Shown here: positions 43,236 to 52,482 of the stretch, one piece after another | Layout: each line of letters opens with the position of its first letter | Numbering within the stretch: position 1 is the first letter of the stretch | Source of the DNA: GCA-2746605 sp963704835 | GTDB lineage: Bacteria; Bacteroidota; Ignavibacteria; Ignavibacteriales; Melioribacteraceae | Assembly: GCA_963704835.1 (NCBI GenBank) | Contig: CAVPHW010000020.1 | Span: 62,001-126,000, forward strand | DNA length: 64,000 bases | Reading direction: 5' to 3' | The notes under the pieces: model-generated | The model's input: the letters and a program-made list of their open reading frames with translations, nothing else | The model's database searches: none | What the model was told of the DNA's origin: nothing | Translations under genes and position numbers: made by a program

Positions 43236-45572
43236 TTAATTTTCTATTTTTACCTGGGCGTAGTATTTAACCTTCTCAATAAACTCTTTGCTATCAATTG
43301 GTTTTGGAATATAATCTGTCGCTCCAGCTTCTAGGCATTTTTCTCTATCACCTTTCATAGCAAAAGCAGTTAAGGCAATAATTGGAGTATCATGATATCC
43401 ATCTAGCTCTCTAATTTTCCCGGTAGCCTCAAAACCATTCATAACCGGCATTTGCATATCCATAAGAATCAAATCAATTTTTTCTTTTTTACAAATGTTT
43501 AGAGCATCTTCACCGTTTTCTACTACAATCACATTTTCAAAGCCGCTCTTTTTCAAAAGTCTGGTTACTATAATTTGCGAGTGTTTATAATCTTCTGCCA
43601 TCAATATAGTTGGTGAATCACTCTTTTCTTTAATTTGATCAATCGGTTTTGTTTCTTCGTAAGATTTTATCATAGCGCTAATTGTGTTTTCCAATTCATT
43701 AAAACTTGTACTTTTTTTATCTAGTAGATCAACAAATAAACCATCAATTTTTTGTAAATCTTCCTGGTAATCTTCCTTCCCTGTATAAATAATAATTGGA
43801 AGCTTTTCAAATGTATTATCGGATTTTATTTGCTTTATTAAATCAAAACCATTCATTTTTGGCATATCTAAATCAATTATTGCTAAATCAAGGTCTTTTC
43901 CTTTGATTAAATCGTGGACCAATTCGGGTCTATATTCAGCAATTACATTAAATCCAGCTGTTTGAACAGCTTGTTTTACCAGGCTTAATGTTGGTTGATC
44001 GTCATCTACGCACAATACTGTTGAGTTTCTCCTAAGCTTATAACTTGTCAAGATTTCTATAAGATTGTTATAATTAATCGGTTTTACTAAATATTCAACG
44101 GAGCCCATCATGTAAATTTTTTCTTTTTCGGCTTCTAAGGAAAAAACAATTACCGGAGTATTCCTTGTTGATTTTGTATTTTTAATTTTCTGAAGAAGTT
44201 CTAAGCTATTATCATTTTCTTGTTCTATGTTTAATATTACTGCCACATATTTATTAGTTTGCAATACTTTTAAAGCCCGTTCGCCAGAGTTTACAATTTC
44301 AGTTTGATAGTGCCATTTTGAAAGGTAACTATTTAAAAGCGTTGATGAAGCAGAGTCACTTTCAATAACTAAAATTTTATCTAAATTAGATTTTTCTGCC
44401 ATTAGATTTAAATTTTCTAGTTCCTTAATTGCAGTACTCTTAATAGGAAGCGAAATATTTATATGAAGATCATTTTCGAGATTGGATAATTTGAATGTTC
44501 CACCTAAAAGTGAAATTCCTTTTTGTAACACATTAATTGAAATACCACTTGCTGTTTTTAAAAATTCTCTCACGCCAAATGGATCTAAGATTGAATCAAA
44601 ATTATTATTATTAATTTTAGTTTTTTTGCTAACAATACTTATTTGTAAATCATTTGTCATTGTTATATTTGATCGAATCGATAAATCCTTCGATTGAGAT
44701 AGATCTGAAGCATGGTTTATGGCAAGGTTTAGCACTCTACTAAAAATAGTTTTATCAATAATAATATCTGTACTATCTGAATTATTTAATTCAATCTTAG
44801 TTTCTGGTAATTCAATATTTTTTTTAGAAATGAATTCAACCCAAAAGTCATTAAGATTAATCGGTGAGTCTATTACTTGAAAACCATCTACGTACATTTT
44901 AACTAACTCATTAAAATCATCTAGACTTGTGAGAAGAAAATTTTGAGAGCTTTTAATCTGATCTAAAAATTTATTGATACTATTTGATTTGTTTTCCTCT
45001 TTTGCTAGAGTTAGTAAACCATTTATTGTTTGAATTTCTTTTTGCAACCCCTTAGTAGCACTAAAAAATAATTCGTTATTTGTTAATGGAAACCGATAGT
45101 TATTCTGATTAGATGATTTCCAAACACTGAGTAAATTTTGAACAAATCTAGGGATGACCGTATAACTTTGTCGGTATTCTTGAGAAGGTAGCACTTTGTG
45201 AAATAATAAAATTAGTCCAAATTTATTCTCAGAAATGTTAAAAATAATGCTTTGCAAATTTTTTGTTTCATAGTTCAGGTTTAATTTACATTCCTTTATA
45301 GTTGAATTTTGAAAACTATGCTGACTCTTTATTTCTAGATAATCAAATATGCTGATTGAATCGGGGAGAATAAATTCTTCCGGTTTTGCAAAATGACCAA
45401 TTGATTTGAAATTATTTTCAGAATCTTCCTCACATATTACGATATTATTTAAATCAAATTCATTTTTGATAAAAATACAAATATCATCTGGAAAATTCGG
45501 ATTTCCTTTTTGGGCTAAGCTATTTAATAAATTTAAGTTTTCAAATGAATTGAATTTAATACTATTTGGCAT
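43236..45572 (-). CDS. Receiver-rich hybrid protein with a histidine-kinase-like core lacking the H box
   Basis: Soluble 778-residue signalling protein. The N-terminal 160 residues are uncharacterised, possibly GAF-like. A DHp-like region (about 165-225) reads ATKGLQKEIQTINGLL where H-box kinases have a His-Glu-Leu-x-Thr-Pro motif, so the phospho-histidine is absent. The ATPase-like region (about 270-380) has no clear N or G boxes. Then come three receiver domains. REC1 is degenerate (ILVIESD, AVILNIEQ with no phosphoacceptor Asp). REC2 is complete (VLCVDDDQ, IIDLDMPKMNG, IYTGKED). REC3 is complete (ILMAEDY, LMDMQMPVMNG, ALTAFAMKGDREK, IPKPID). It is likely a phosphate sink or relay fed by another kinase, with gene-neighbour clues absent. 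Confidence 0.8.
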   Translation of the reverse strand: MPNSIKFNSFENLNLLNSLAQKGNPNFPDDICIFIKNEFDLNNIVICEEDSENNFKSIGHFAKPEEFILPDSISIFDYLEIKSQHSFQNSTIKECKLNLNYETKNLQSIIFNISENKFGLILLFHKVLPSQEYRQSYTVIPRFVQNLLSVWKSSNQNNYRFPLTNNELFFSATKGLQKEIQTINGLLTLAKEENKSNSINKFLDQIKSSQNFLLTSLDDFNELVKMYVDGFQVIDSPINLNDFWVEFISKKNIELPETKIELNNSDSTDIIIDKTIFSRVLNLAINHASDLSQSKDLSIRSNITMTNDLQISIVSKKTKINNNNFDSILDPFGVREFLKTASGISINVLQKGISLLGGTFKLSNLENDLHINISLPIKSTAIKELENLNLMAEKSNLDKILVIESDSASSTLLNSYLSKWHYQTEIVNSGERALKVLQTNKYVAVILNIEQENDNSLELLQKIKNTKSTRNTPVIVFSLEAEKEKIYMMGSVEYLVKPINYNNLIEILTSYKLRRNSTVLCVDDDQPTLSLVKQAVQTAGFNVIAEYRPELVHDLIKGKDLDLAIIDLDMPKMNGFDLIKQIKSDNTFEKLPIIIYTGKEDYQEDLQKIDGLFVDLLDKKSTSFNELENTISAMIKSYEETKPIDQIKEKSDSPTILMAEDYKHSQIIVTRLLKKSGFENVIVVENGEDALNICKKEKIDLILMDMQMPVMNGFEATGKIRELDGYHDTPIIALTAFAMKGDREKCLEAGATDYIPKPIDSKEFIEKVKYYAQVKIEN

Positions 45573-46007
45573 CTAATCTTCCGTTTCAATTATATTCTAC
45601 AAAGTTAAAGGTGGTTTTTACAGAATGCAATAATATTATTCTGATAAAACATATTCGTCAATATATCTGATTTATTAAATTATTTTTTACCTTCATTGGT
45701 TTTCATTTCTTAATGTTTCATAATTGGATTTTTTATTCAAAATTATCTTTTTGAGAAATAAGGTTTAGATACTAAAGAATTATTGAGAAAGAGGCTAAAA
45801 AGAGACAATAACACCTATTACCATTACGTTCAAAAAATCAATCAATCGAAAAAACTTGAAATTTCAGTTACTAAAAAAGCATTTGGCACAATAAATGAAA
45901 TGCAAAACCAGTTCTTCTAAAATAATATATCAAATTATAGTTATGAAAATATATTCTTATCTCAAGGAAAATTTCACCGCAAACACTACTTAGAAAATAT
46001 AAAAATT
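45573..46007. other. Long AT-rich intergenic region
   Basis: Holds the start region of the hybrid protein (minus) near 45573-45640. A 53-codon plus-strand stop-free stretch (45762-45920) has no convincing start codon or ribosome site. I see no repeat or RNA gene. Confidence 0.4.
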
Positions 46008-48233
46008 CTAAATAATTTTATTAGCAAAAGGAAATGGGGGAATTAACTCCGCTAAAGTATATAGCGGAGTTTTTTCTTTTAAACCGATGAGATTATCAAT
46101 AAAGTAGTTTGATATTTTTGTATATAGATGAACTGCATCCTTTCCGCTAACACCATGTCCATGTCCAATATATGGATAATAATCAAGTGGTTTATTAAGA
46201 TTGGCGGCTTTCCTAGCAAATTCTAAAGTGTTTTCCCAGACCACAGTTGGATCGGATGTTCCATGAACCAATAATAATTTTCCAGCTAAATTATCAACAT
46301 AATTTAGCAAACTCGCTTCTTTGTAACCTTCCGGATTGTCAGTCGGAGTATCCATATATCTTTCGGTATACATTACTTCATAAAATTTCCAATCAATTAC
46401 AGCACCGCCACCAACACCTACTTTGAATGCATTGTTTGTTCTTAACATAAGGGAAGCAGTCATAAAACCACCATAGCTCCATCCGAAAACTCCAATTCGG
46501 TTGTGGTCAACGTATTCTAAAGATTTCAAGTAATCTACACCACGCATCTGATCTTCTATTTCTTTTGTCCCAAGTTTCCTAAAAGTTGCTTGTTCAAATT
46601 CCAAACCTCTGTTTGCTGAGCCTCTATTATCAAGGGTAAAACTGATGAATCCATTTTGTGCCATATATTGTGACCAAAAAGAATAACGCCCACCATTCCA
46701 TCTGTTCTTTACTTGTTGATCGTGTGGTCCTCCATAAACGTAAAATACTACAGGATATTTTTTATTTGGATCAAAATTGATGGGGAGAATCATCTTACAA
46801 TATAAATCGATATTGTTTTCACCTTTTATCGTGAAAATTTTTGGAGGATTTATCTTATAATCTTTTATCGGATTCTCACTAAAATTAAGCTCAATTTTAT
46901 TATTCCCGGTTTCATCAATAATTTGTGTAGCAGAGGGAACTTCAATACTGCTATAAGAATCAATTAAACAATTATTATAACCATTATATACTAATTGGTG
47001 GTCTGCAGACTCTTTGGTGATCTTAGAAATTGTAGAATTGTCTAAGTTTACCTTGTAAGCATGATCTTCAATTGGTGTATCTTTTGTTGAAGTAATAAAT
47101 ACATTTTTACCATCTTTAACAATTCCCAGTATGTTTTTTACAACCCAATTACCTTTTGTTACTTGTTTGAGGAGCTCTCCTTCAATATTATATAAATATA
47201 AGTGGTCCCAATTATCTCTTTCTGAAAACCACAAAAATTTTGTTGGATCATTTGGCAAAAAATAGGGTCCATGCTCTGGTTCGACGTACTCGGTATCAGT
47301 TTCCTCAAAAAGGGTTTTTAATTGTTCACCAGTTGTTGCATCATATTTAATAAATTTCAAATGATTTTGATCTCTATTTAAATGTGCAATAAAAATAAAT
47401 TTTTCTAATGGATCCCAGGTAATATTGGTTAAATATTGATCAAGTGGTTCACCGGTTTTTAACCATGTTGTAACTTTGTTATTTATATTAAAAACACCTA
47501 CTTTAACATGATGACTTTGCTGACCAGCCATTGGATATTTCATATTCTTAAGTTTTGCAGGCGCAGTCCCAATTTCAACAAGAGGATAATCAGTCACCAT
47601 TGATTCATCCATCTGATAAAAGGCTAAGTAATTACTATTTGGTGACCAAAAAATGCCATCCTTTATTCCAAATTCTGATCTATGGACAGTTTGACCGCTT
47701 ACAATATTTATATTATTCTCATTTGTTAATTGCAAAATAGTTGCTGTATCAATGGCTGCAAATAAATTATTTTCAATAGTATATGCGGTAAAAACATTGT
47801 TTGGGGCAGTTTTGCTATTTTTGTTTCCATCACTTAATTTATTTAAAAAAATAATTTTATTTTTTGAAATGCTATAGGAAATCAAATAATCATTTTTCCA
47901 AAAAGTAAACTCATCAGTACCAACCCAATTAATTTTCGGATATTTTGAAAACGGCTTACTTAATACATCTACCTTTAAAAAATTGTTGATGGTTGAGAGA
48001 TTAACAAATTGAATTTTGTTTCCGTTTTTTGAATTTACGATTACTAAAACTGAATCATCATTTACATAGCTCAAGTTGTTAGAATTTGGAATCCATGAAA
48101 GCTGCTTTAATTTTTTAGGAGCAAGGTTTGTATAGGAATTAATTACTACATCTTCAATTGTAAACAGCTTAGTTTGTGGTAAGTTAATAGTTGTGACTAA
48201 AATAAAAATTAACAAAAATGTTATTCGTTTCAT
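46008..48233 (-). CDS. Dipeptidyl peptidase IV family serine peptidase (S9B)
   Basis: Exported prolyl dipeptidyl peptidase. A signal peptide (TFLLIFILVTTINLPQT) is followed by a beta-propeller (about 40-480), with motifs such as FWSPNSNYLAFYQMDES, and then the alpha/beta-hydrolase domain. The catalytic serine lies in GVFGWSYGGFMTASLML, the aspartate in LVHGTSDPTV and the histidine in YIGHGHGV. The 741 residues are full length. It probably trims peptides in the periplasm or on the surface. The 3' end overlaps a plus-strand terminator-like hairpin. Confidence 0.94.
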   Translation of the reverse strand: MKRITFLLIFILVTTINLPQTKLFTIEDVVINSYTNLAPKKLKQLSWIPNSNNLSYVNDDSVLVIVNSKNGNKIQFVNLSTINNFLKVDVLSKPFSKYPKINWVGTDEFTFWKNDYLISYSISKNKIIFLNKLSDGNKNSKTAPNNVFTAYTIENNLFAAIDTATILQLTNENNINIVSGQTVHRSEFGIKDGIFWSPNSNYLAFYQMDESMVTDYPLVEIGTAPAKLKNMKYPMAGQQSHHVKVGVFNINNKVTTWLKTGEPLDQYLTNITWDPLEKFIFIAHLNRDQNHLKFIKYDATTGEQLKTLFEETDTEYVEPEHGPYFLPNDPTKFLWFSERDNWDHLYLYNIEGELLKQVTKGNWVVKNILGIVKDGKNVFITSTKDTPIEDHAYKVNLDNSTISKITKESADHQLVYNGYNNCLIDSYSSIEVPSATQIIDETGNNKIELNFSENPIKDYKINPPKIFTIKGENNIDLYCKMILPINFDPNKKYPVVFYVYGGPHDQQVKNRWNGGRYSFWSQYMAQNGFISFTLDNRGSANRGLEFEQATFRKLGTKEIEDQMRGVDYLKSLEYVDHNRIGVFGWSYGGFMTASLMLRTNNAFKVGVGGGAVIDWKFYEVMYTERYMDTPTDNPEGYKEASLLNYVDNLAGKLLLVHGTSDPTVVWENTLEFARKAANLNKPLDYYPYIGHGHGVSGKDAVHLYTKISNYFIDNLIGLKEKTPLYTLAELIPPFPFANKII
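46045..46080 (+). terminator. Terminator-like hairpin within the 3' end of the DPP-IV gene (plus strand)
   Basis: AACTCCGCTA / TAGCGGAGTT with a 7-base loop, followed by TTTTTTCTTTT on the plus strand only. It lies in the last codons of the minus-strand gene, so it would stop plus-strand transcription entering from 45573-46007. Confidence 0.55.
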
Positions 48234-48682
48234 TATAATCCCAAATAATTTTAAAATTAATTACATAAAATTATAAAAAATGAAAGTAGAATAAAATGAT
48301 AATAAAAATTAGCTGATTTGATATCGTAACTTGAGTAACCTCTACATGTAAATCTTACCTTATTACAGGTAATAAAATTTTGACGAATAGTGTGTCTGTG
48401 TTTGATTGTGAGAAAAAGCTTCAATATTGAGATTATATAATGTTTCAAAATATTTCAATTTAAGATTTAATCTTATCAATACAGCATTACCAATTAGTTG
48501 CCTTTGAGCTAAATATAAAGCATCAAGCATTGCAAACACACTAAAAACAATTAACTACCTACAAAAACAAATCAATATAAAACTTCCCAATAGACCATAT
48601 TTTTATTCTCAAATACATATGGCACAGAATGTGTTTAAGATCACAAGTTAAAATTTTATTTAATTATTAAAATGGATAAATC
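48234..48682. other. Divergent promoter region
   Basis: 450 AT-rich bases between divergent starts (DPP-IV minus, envelope operon plus). It must carry both promoters. I see no clear hairpin, repeat or RNA gene. Small open frames here lack ribosome sites and look random. Confidence 0.4.
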
Positions 48683-49654
48683 ATGAATGAGAATCAGGTG
48701 CTGAATAATAATGGAAGACAAAATCTTCTTGATGATCAACATTTAAAAAATAAAATTATTGAAATAAAAGAGAAGAGTCTGAATAATATTTCACCGATTA
48801 TTCTAATCAAACCAGCAATATTTTCCTTTATTGTTCTGTTTGGATCGCTTTTTATAGATTTATCATCGGTACCGATTTTGGGCAATGTTACAGTTGGGAT
48901 CGCACAGCAACTGTATCCCAATTGGACACCTGCGGCACAAACGGTTGAGCCTATTCAATTTTGGTGGTTACCTCTAGTAAGTTATCTTTTCTTCATCATG
49001 ATAGCAGTAAAGGAGTACAAGGGATTGTTCAGTCATGTTAGATCAACAACCCCAAGGGAAAATATTGATAGAATAATATCATCCTCCATGAGCCTTATTG
49101 ATGGATATTCCACTGCACTTCCATTAGTTGGAGCAGCATTTTTATTGGTTAGTATAAAACTAGGACCTGAAATATTTTTAGGATTAGCTGTTCCATTTGA
49201 AATTAAAGCACTAATAGTCTTAGCAATTGCAAAGTTATTTGAACCTGTGCTTGATTACATTGGAGTAAAATTTCAAAAAGTAATTAATGAAGCCTCCGAT
49301 TACCAAGAACAGTATTACCAAAAAATGCAGGTTAACCAAACTGAAAAGCTGATAAATTTAATTGCAGAACAGAACAAAGTTCCTTCGCAGAATCAAATTC
49401 AATCGGCTGATAGTCTAAAATTATATAGAGAAGAACTTGAACGTATTAAGACAATTAGTTTTGATACTTATCAGAATTTTAAAGCCATTAACAATCTAAC
49501 ACAACAATTGAATGTTAATTTACAAGGGAATGAAAAACACCTAAGTGAATTAAACAAACTGAGTAGTAATATAGATTCCATGGCTTCTAATCTAAGTAAT
49601 GAAGGCGTAACCAACTCATTAAGAAGTTTAGAACTGATTATTAATAAGAGGTGA
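48683..49654 (+). CDS. Inner-membrane protein with C-terminal coiled coil, GldL/ExbB-like by architecture
   Basis: 323 residues. Membrane segments lie at about 35-65 (PAIFSFIVLFGSLFIDLSSV), about 95-112 (FWWLPLVSYLFFIMIAV), and as a pair at about 145-190 (YSTALPLVGAAFLLVSIKLG, FEIKALIVLAIAKLFEPVLD). The last 90 residues form a coiled coil (LNKLSSNIDSMASNLSNEG). The pattern of helical hairpin, small-residue membrane stretch and cytoplasmic coiled coil recalls proton-channel subunits of the TolQ/ExbB/GldL type, but identity is not established. It is translationally coupled to the next gene and leads a three-gene operon ending in an outer-membrane protein. Confidence 0.55.
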   Translation: MNENQVLNNNGRQNLLDDQHLKNKIIEIKEKSLNNISPIILIKPAIFSFIVLFGSLFIDLSSVPILGNVTVGIAQQLYPNWTPAAQTVEPIQFWWLPLVSYLFFIMIAVKEYKGLFSHVRSTTPRENIDRIISSSMSLIDGYSTALPLVGAAFLLVSIKLGPEIFLGLAVPFEIKALIVLAIAKLFEPVLDYIGVKFQKVINEASDYQEQYYQKMQVNQTEKLINLIAEQNKVPSQNQIQSADSLKLYREELERIKTISFDTYQNFKAINNLTQQLNVNLQGNEKHLSELNKLSSNIDSMASNLSNEGVTNSLRSLELIINKR

Positions 49655-49659
49655 TGCTA

Positions 49660-50607
49660 ATGGTTAGAAGAAGCAGAGATGCAAAATTTATTATTTATCA
49701 GGTACTCTATATTTTTGTGATTACAGTTCTTGCTCTAAAAGGTGCAGAAATAAATCTTGGAGAAGTTGTTGATAAAAATAATGTGGTTCAAAAAACCGTA
49801 AGAGATTCTTTAGTAAACGTTGTGGATTCGTTATCAAATTTAGGGTTAAAACTTAATATTGAAGTTGACCCAAATGTGGTGAATGAGAATAAAAATTTAA
49901 AAGAAAAACTTGCTTTACTAAATAATCAGGTTGTTTCCTTATCTCAAAAAACTAAAGATGCTCCGATTGAAAAAGAAAATATTATTCCGGAAGTTAAATC
50001 AAAGGATATACTTCCTTCACCATTTTCTAAAAAGAATGAATTTTTGCAGTATGCCATAAACACAGCAGAGAATAAAGGCGATTTTGTAGTTTCGATAATT
50101 GACCCACTTAACAACAGTGAAATCATAAAAGTGCAACCAAAAGATAAAGCCGATTTTGAATTGAGAAATCAGAATGAAGTTATCGTAAAGTATGGCTCTC
50201 AAGAAGAAAGAGTTAAAGTAAAGAATAATCTCCCTCCAGAAATTGATATTAAAAAAGTTACGAATAAGATGGATAAGGGAGACATTTATGTTAAAGATTT
50301 ACAAAGAACAACTTGCTACACAATCGAAATAAGTGATGAAAGACTAGAACAAATTAAAATCACTTATTCGGGGCCAATAACTGTCGCCGGACCTCAGAAA
50401 AATCAGAAAGGTAATATTGTTTACAATGTTTCGCTAAACCTAGCAAATAGCAATGATAAATTTGATGAGTGGACAGATAGAAATGAGAAGATGATTGATT
50501 CAGAAGGTAGGTACAAAGCTAATTTCTTCTTCACCGCGTTTGATTTAAAATCCAAGCAGAAAACTGAAGTCGGTGAAGCTTTTTATTTTACGGAATATTC
50601 AAAATAG
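49660..50607 (+). CDS. Periplasm-spanning protein, GldM-like by architecture
   Basis: A short cytoplasmic N-terminus (MVRRSRDAKFIIYQ) precedes one membrane helix (VLYIFVITVLALKGAEI). A periplasmic part of about 280 residues follows, with a coiled-coil stretch (NENKNLKEKLALLNNQVVSL) and beta-rich domains (QIKITYSGPITVAGPQ, NIVYNVSLNLANSND). This order resembles GldM/PorM but is shorter. I chose ATG 49660 because AGAGGTGA lies upstream; a GTG at 49651 is in frame. It partly overlaps the ribosome site region of the preceding gene's end, so the two are coupled. Confidence 0.55.
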   Translation: MVRRSRDAKFIIYQVLYIFVITVLALKGAEINLGEVVDKNNVVQKTVRDSLVNVVDSLSNLGLKLNIEVDPNVVNENKNLKEKLALLNNQVVSLSQKTKDAPIEKENIIPEVKSKDILPSPFSKKNEFLQYAINTAENKGDFVVSIIDPLNNSEIIKVQPKDKADFELRNQNEVIVKYGSQEERVKVKNNLPPEIDIKKVTNKMDKGDIYVKDLQRTTCYTIEISDERLEQIKITYSGPITVAGPQKNQKGNIVYNVSLNLANSNDKFDEWTDRNEKMIDSEGRYKANFFFTAFDLKSKQKTEVGEAFYFTEYSK

Positions 50608-50622
50608 CAGAATAAGGGTGAT

Positions 50623-51759
50623 ATGAAAAAGTTTAATTTTTTATTGGTTCTAATTGTTTTTGTTTCCATTAATAGTTTTGTTTTTTCACAAGAGGAAGGA
50701 GAGGAAATAATCTATTTCCAGATGGAACCATTGGATGACAGTTTATTTATCAAGTTGCAAGAGAATTTATTTATCGATCCTCCAGATCCTAAAGCTGAGA
50801 TAATAGTTGATCTACGTGATTCACAGAATAGAACTATTGAAATAAAAAGTAGAATTTATCCATTGTTGGCAATATCAGAAGAACTGCGCGCAAGGATTAT
50901 CACTTATCCTTTTAAAATTGATCTTCAAGATAATATCACATATACTACTTTGTTTACCGATGTAATTGATAAAATGAAATTCTCCAAAATATTTGATACA
51001 CCAACTAAAGCTCAAATCAGTGCTCAATTGGGCTATATCAATCCATATTTGCAATTATTTGGTGGTGAAAGATTTGGAATTCCTATTAAAAAAGATATTG
51101 GAATTTCGATGGGTCTTGGAACACCTTATTCTGGACCAATGGAGACTGATTTTGTTGAAGCAAATTTCCATCTCCTTGGTTTTAGGTTTGGCTTATTTGG
51201 AAGTATAGAAGCGTTCACAAAATTAAAAGAGAATAATAATCATAATAATATTTATGCTGCCCAAGGATTTCAATTGGGTTATGTAATACCGTTTGGTAAC
51301 TTTTTTGAAATAAGCTACAATAAAGTATCGACTGATCTTTCTGATGCAGCCTTAGCTGCCAAAGCGCAATTTGAGGTTGTTGAGCTTGGGTACAAACCAT
51401 TAATATTAAAAGGATCGTATGTTAACTATGAATTGAGATATCCAATTAAAGTGATGGGTTCTACAAGAAGTAAATTTTATGCAGCAAAATATTTAAATGA
51501 ATGGCACGTTGGTTTTACAGCAAGAGAAATGTCTTTAGCGGGGAGTACTTTTGATTTACGTTTAGATGCAATGCCTAAGAGTGATGTTAGGAATCCACAA
51601 TACTTGATTGATATCACCGTTCAAAGAATTATGGAATCTTGGGGTTTTAGTTCTTTTGCAATGGGACCATCTGCAGTTTTCTCTAAAACAGATAAGGGTG
51701 ATTTTGGGGTTGTTTCAATATTCTTCAATTTAAGACTTAAGGTTGGTACTTCTTTTTAA
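50623..51759 (+). CDS. Outer-membrane beta-barrel protein, third gene of the envelope operon
   Basis: A signal peptide (FNFLLVLIVFVSINSFVFSQ) is followed by a periplasmic N-terminal domain (about 25-115) and strand-rich barrel text (KIFDTPTKAQISAQLGYINP, GFQLGYVIPFGNFFEISYNK, FGVVSIFFNLRLKVGTSF). It ends in Phe, as barrel proteins do. It is 15 bases after the GldM-like gene with an AAGGGTGAT ribosome site. It may be the outer-membrane partner of the motor-like pair. No family is recognised. Confidence 0.6.
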   Translation: MKKFNFLLVLIVFVSINSFVFSQEEGEEIIYFQMEPLDDSLFIKLQENLFIDPPDPKAEIIVDLRDSQNRTIEIKSRIYPLLAISEELRARIITYPFKIDLQDNITYTTLFTDVIDKMKFSKIFDTPTKAQISAQLGYINPYLQLFGGERFGIPIKKDIGISMGLGTPYSGPMETDFVEANFHLLGFRFGLFGSIEAFTKLKENNNHNNIYAAQGFQLGYVIPFGNFFEISYNKVSTDLSDAALAAKAQFEVVELGYKPLILKGSYVNYELRYPIKVMGSTRSKFYAAKYLNEWHVGFTAREMSLAGSTFDLRLDAMPKSDVRNPQYLIDITVQRIMESWGFSSFAMGPSAVFSKTDKGDFGVVSIFFNLRLKVGTSF

Positions 51760-51852
51760 TGTACTGATTTAAAATGACAGGGATACAAACTTGCGAAAGA
51801 GGGATTCACTAAATGAGACCTCAGAAAAATAGAAATTATTAAAAAAAACAAT

Positions 51853-51918
51853 TCTGTCATTTTGAATTTATTTCAAAATCTAGTCTGTAAGATGCTGAAA
51901 CAAGTTCAGCATGACAAA
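51853..51918. repeat. REP-type double hairpin (GTCAT..ATCT family)
   Basis: The left half is GTCATTTTGAATTTATTTCA plus AAATCT. The right half is the reverse complement in plan, GATGCTGAAACAAGTTCAGC plus ATGAC. Each half folds alone (TTTTGAA/TTCAAAA; GCTGAA/TTCAGC), and they also pair with each other. Differences between the halves are matched within each arm, a sign of selection for structure. The gap 51760-52009 holds nothing else visible. Confidence 0.75.
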
Positions 51919-52009
51919 ATTCTAGTATCTCTGTTGTCTCTATCTATTTTGGTGTTGACAATATATATTGAAATTGACATATTGTAATACTGTTAATGAG
52001 GAATTAACC

Positions 52010-52417
52010 ATGCATAATGAATATCTCGATAATTCAAATTCTGGTTTTACACTTCAATGTTCTCAATCGTCAAATTCAATTTCTTATAAAGAATTAATCA
52101 CATTTGAAAATTTTACTCTTCTATTTTCTGTGATAGGTCCAGTTCTTTTATTGGGCTATTTTATTTTAGCTATTCCTATCTACGAAGTCTTTAACTCCAT
52201 TTCTAATAATAGTCAACTTCATCTTTTTAGAGAGTTGTATTTAGCTAATTTAATTTCTCTTCTAAAACTATTATTTGCTGCAGGATTGTTTTCAGGAATT
52301 GGGATGATGTTTGGGTTAATTCACAAAAAGGCAATTATTTTTAGTGCTGATTTCATTGCCTTCTTTATCTCCTTCGGATTTGTTCTACCTACATTAATTA
52401 TGGCATTGGGGGATTAG
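52010..52417 (+). CDS. Hypothetical membrane protein
   Basis: 135 residues with about three hydrophobic helices (LLFSVIGPVLLLGYFILAIP, LISLLKLLFAAGLFSGIGMM, ADFIAFFISFGFVLPTLIMA). No family is recognised. ATG 52010 has GAGGAA upstream; an earlier in-frame start at 51968 has none. Confidence 0.6.
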   Translation: MHNEYLDNSNSGFTLQCSQSSNSISYKELITFENFTLLFSVIGPVLLLGYFILAIPIYEVFNSISNNSQLHLFRELYLANLISLLKLLFAAGLFSGIGMMFGLIHKKAIIFSADFIAFFISFGFVLPTLIMALGD

Positions 52418-52437
52418 GTTAAATTAATTGATAAAAA

Positions 52438-52463
52438 AAATCCCATTTAATAATGGGATTTTT
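52438..52463. terminator. Bidirectional terminator
   Basis: AAATCCCATT / AATGGGATTT with a TAAT loop. Runs of Ts follow on both strands, the stronger (eight) on the minus strand after clpP. Confidence 0.85.
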
Positions 52464-52482
52464 GTTTTAACAAATATCTGTC

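Noticed and set aside
45762..45920. 53-codon stretch as a protein gene
   Set aside because: It has no ATG or ribosome site and no recognised similarity, so it is not listed as a CDS; it is kept only as a weak observation.
48257..48448. 63-codon minus-strand open frame upstream of DPP-IV
   Set aside because: There is no ribosome site, the composition is biased and it sits in the divergent promoter region.
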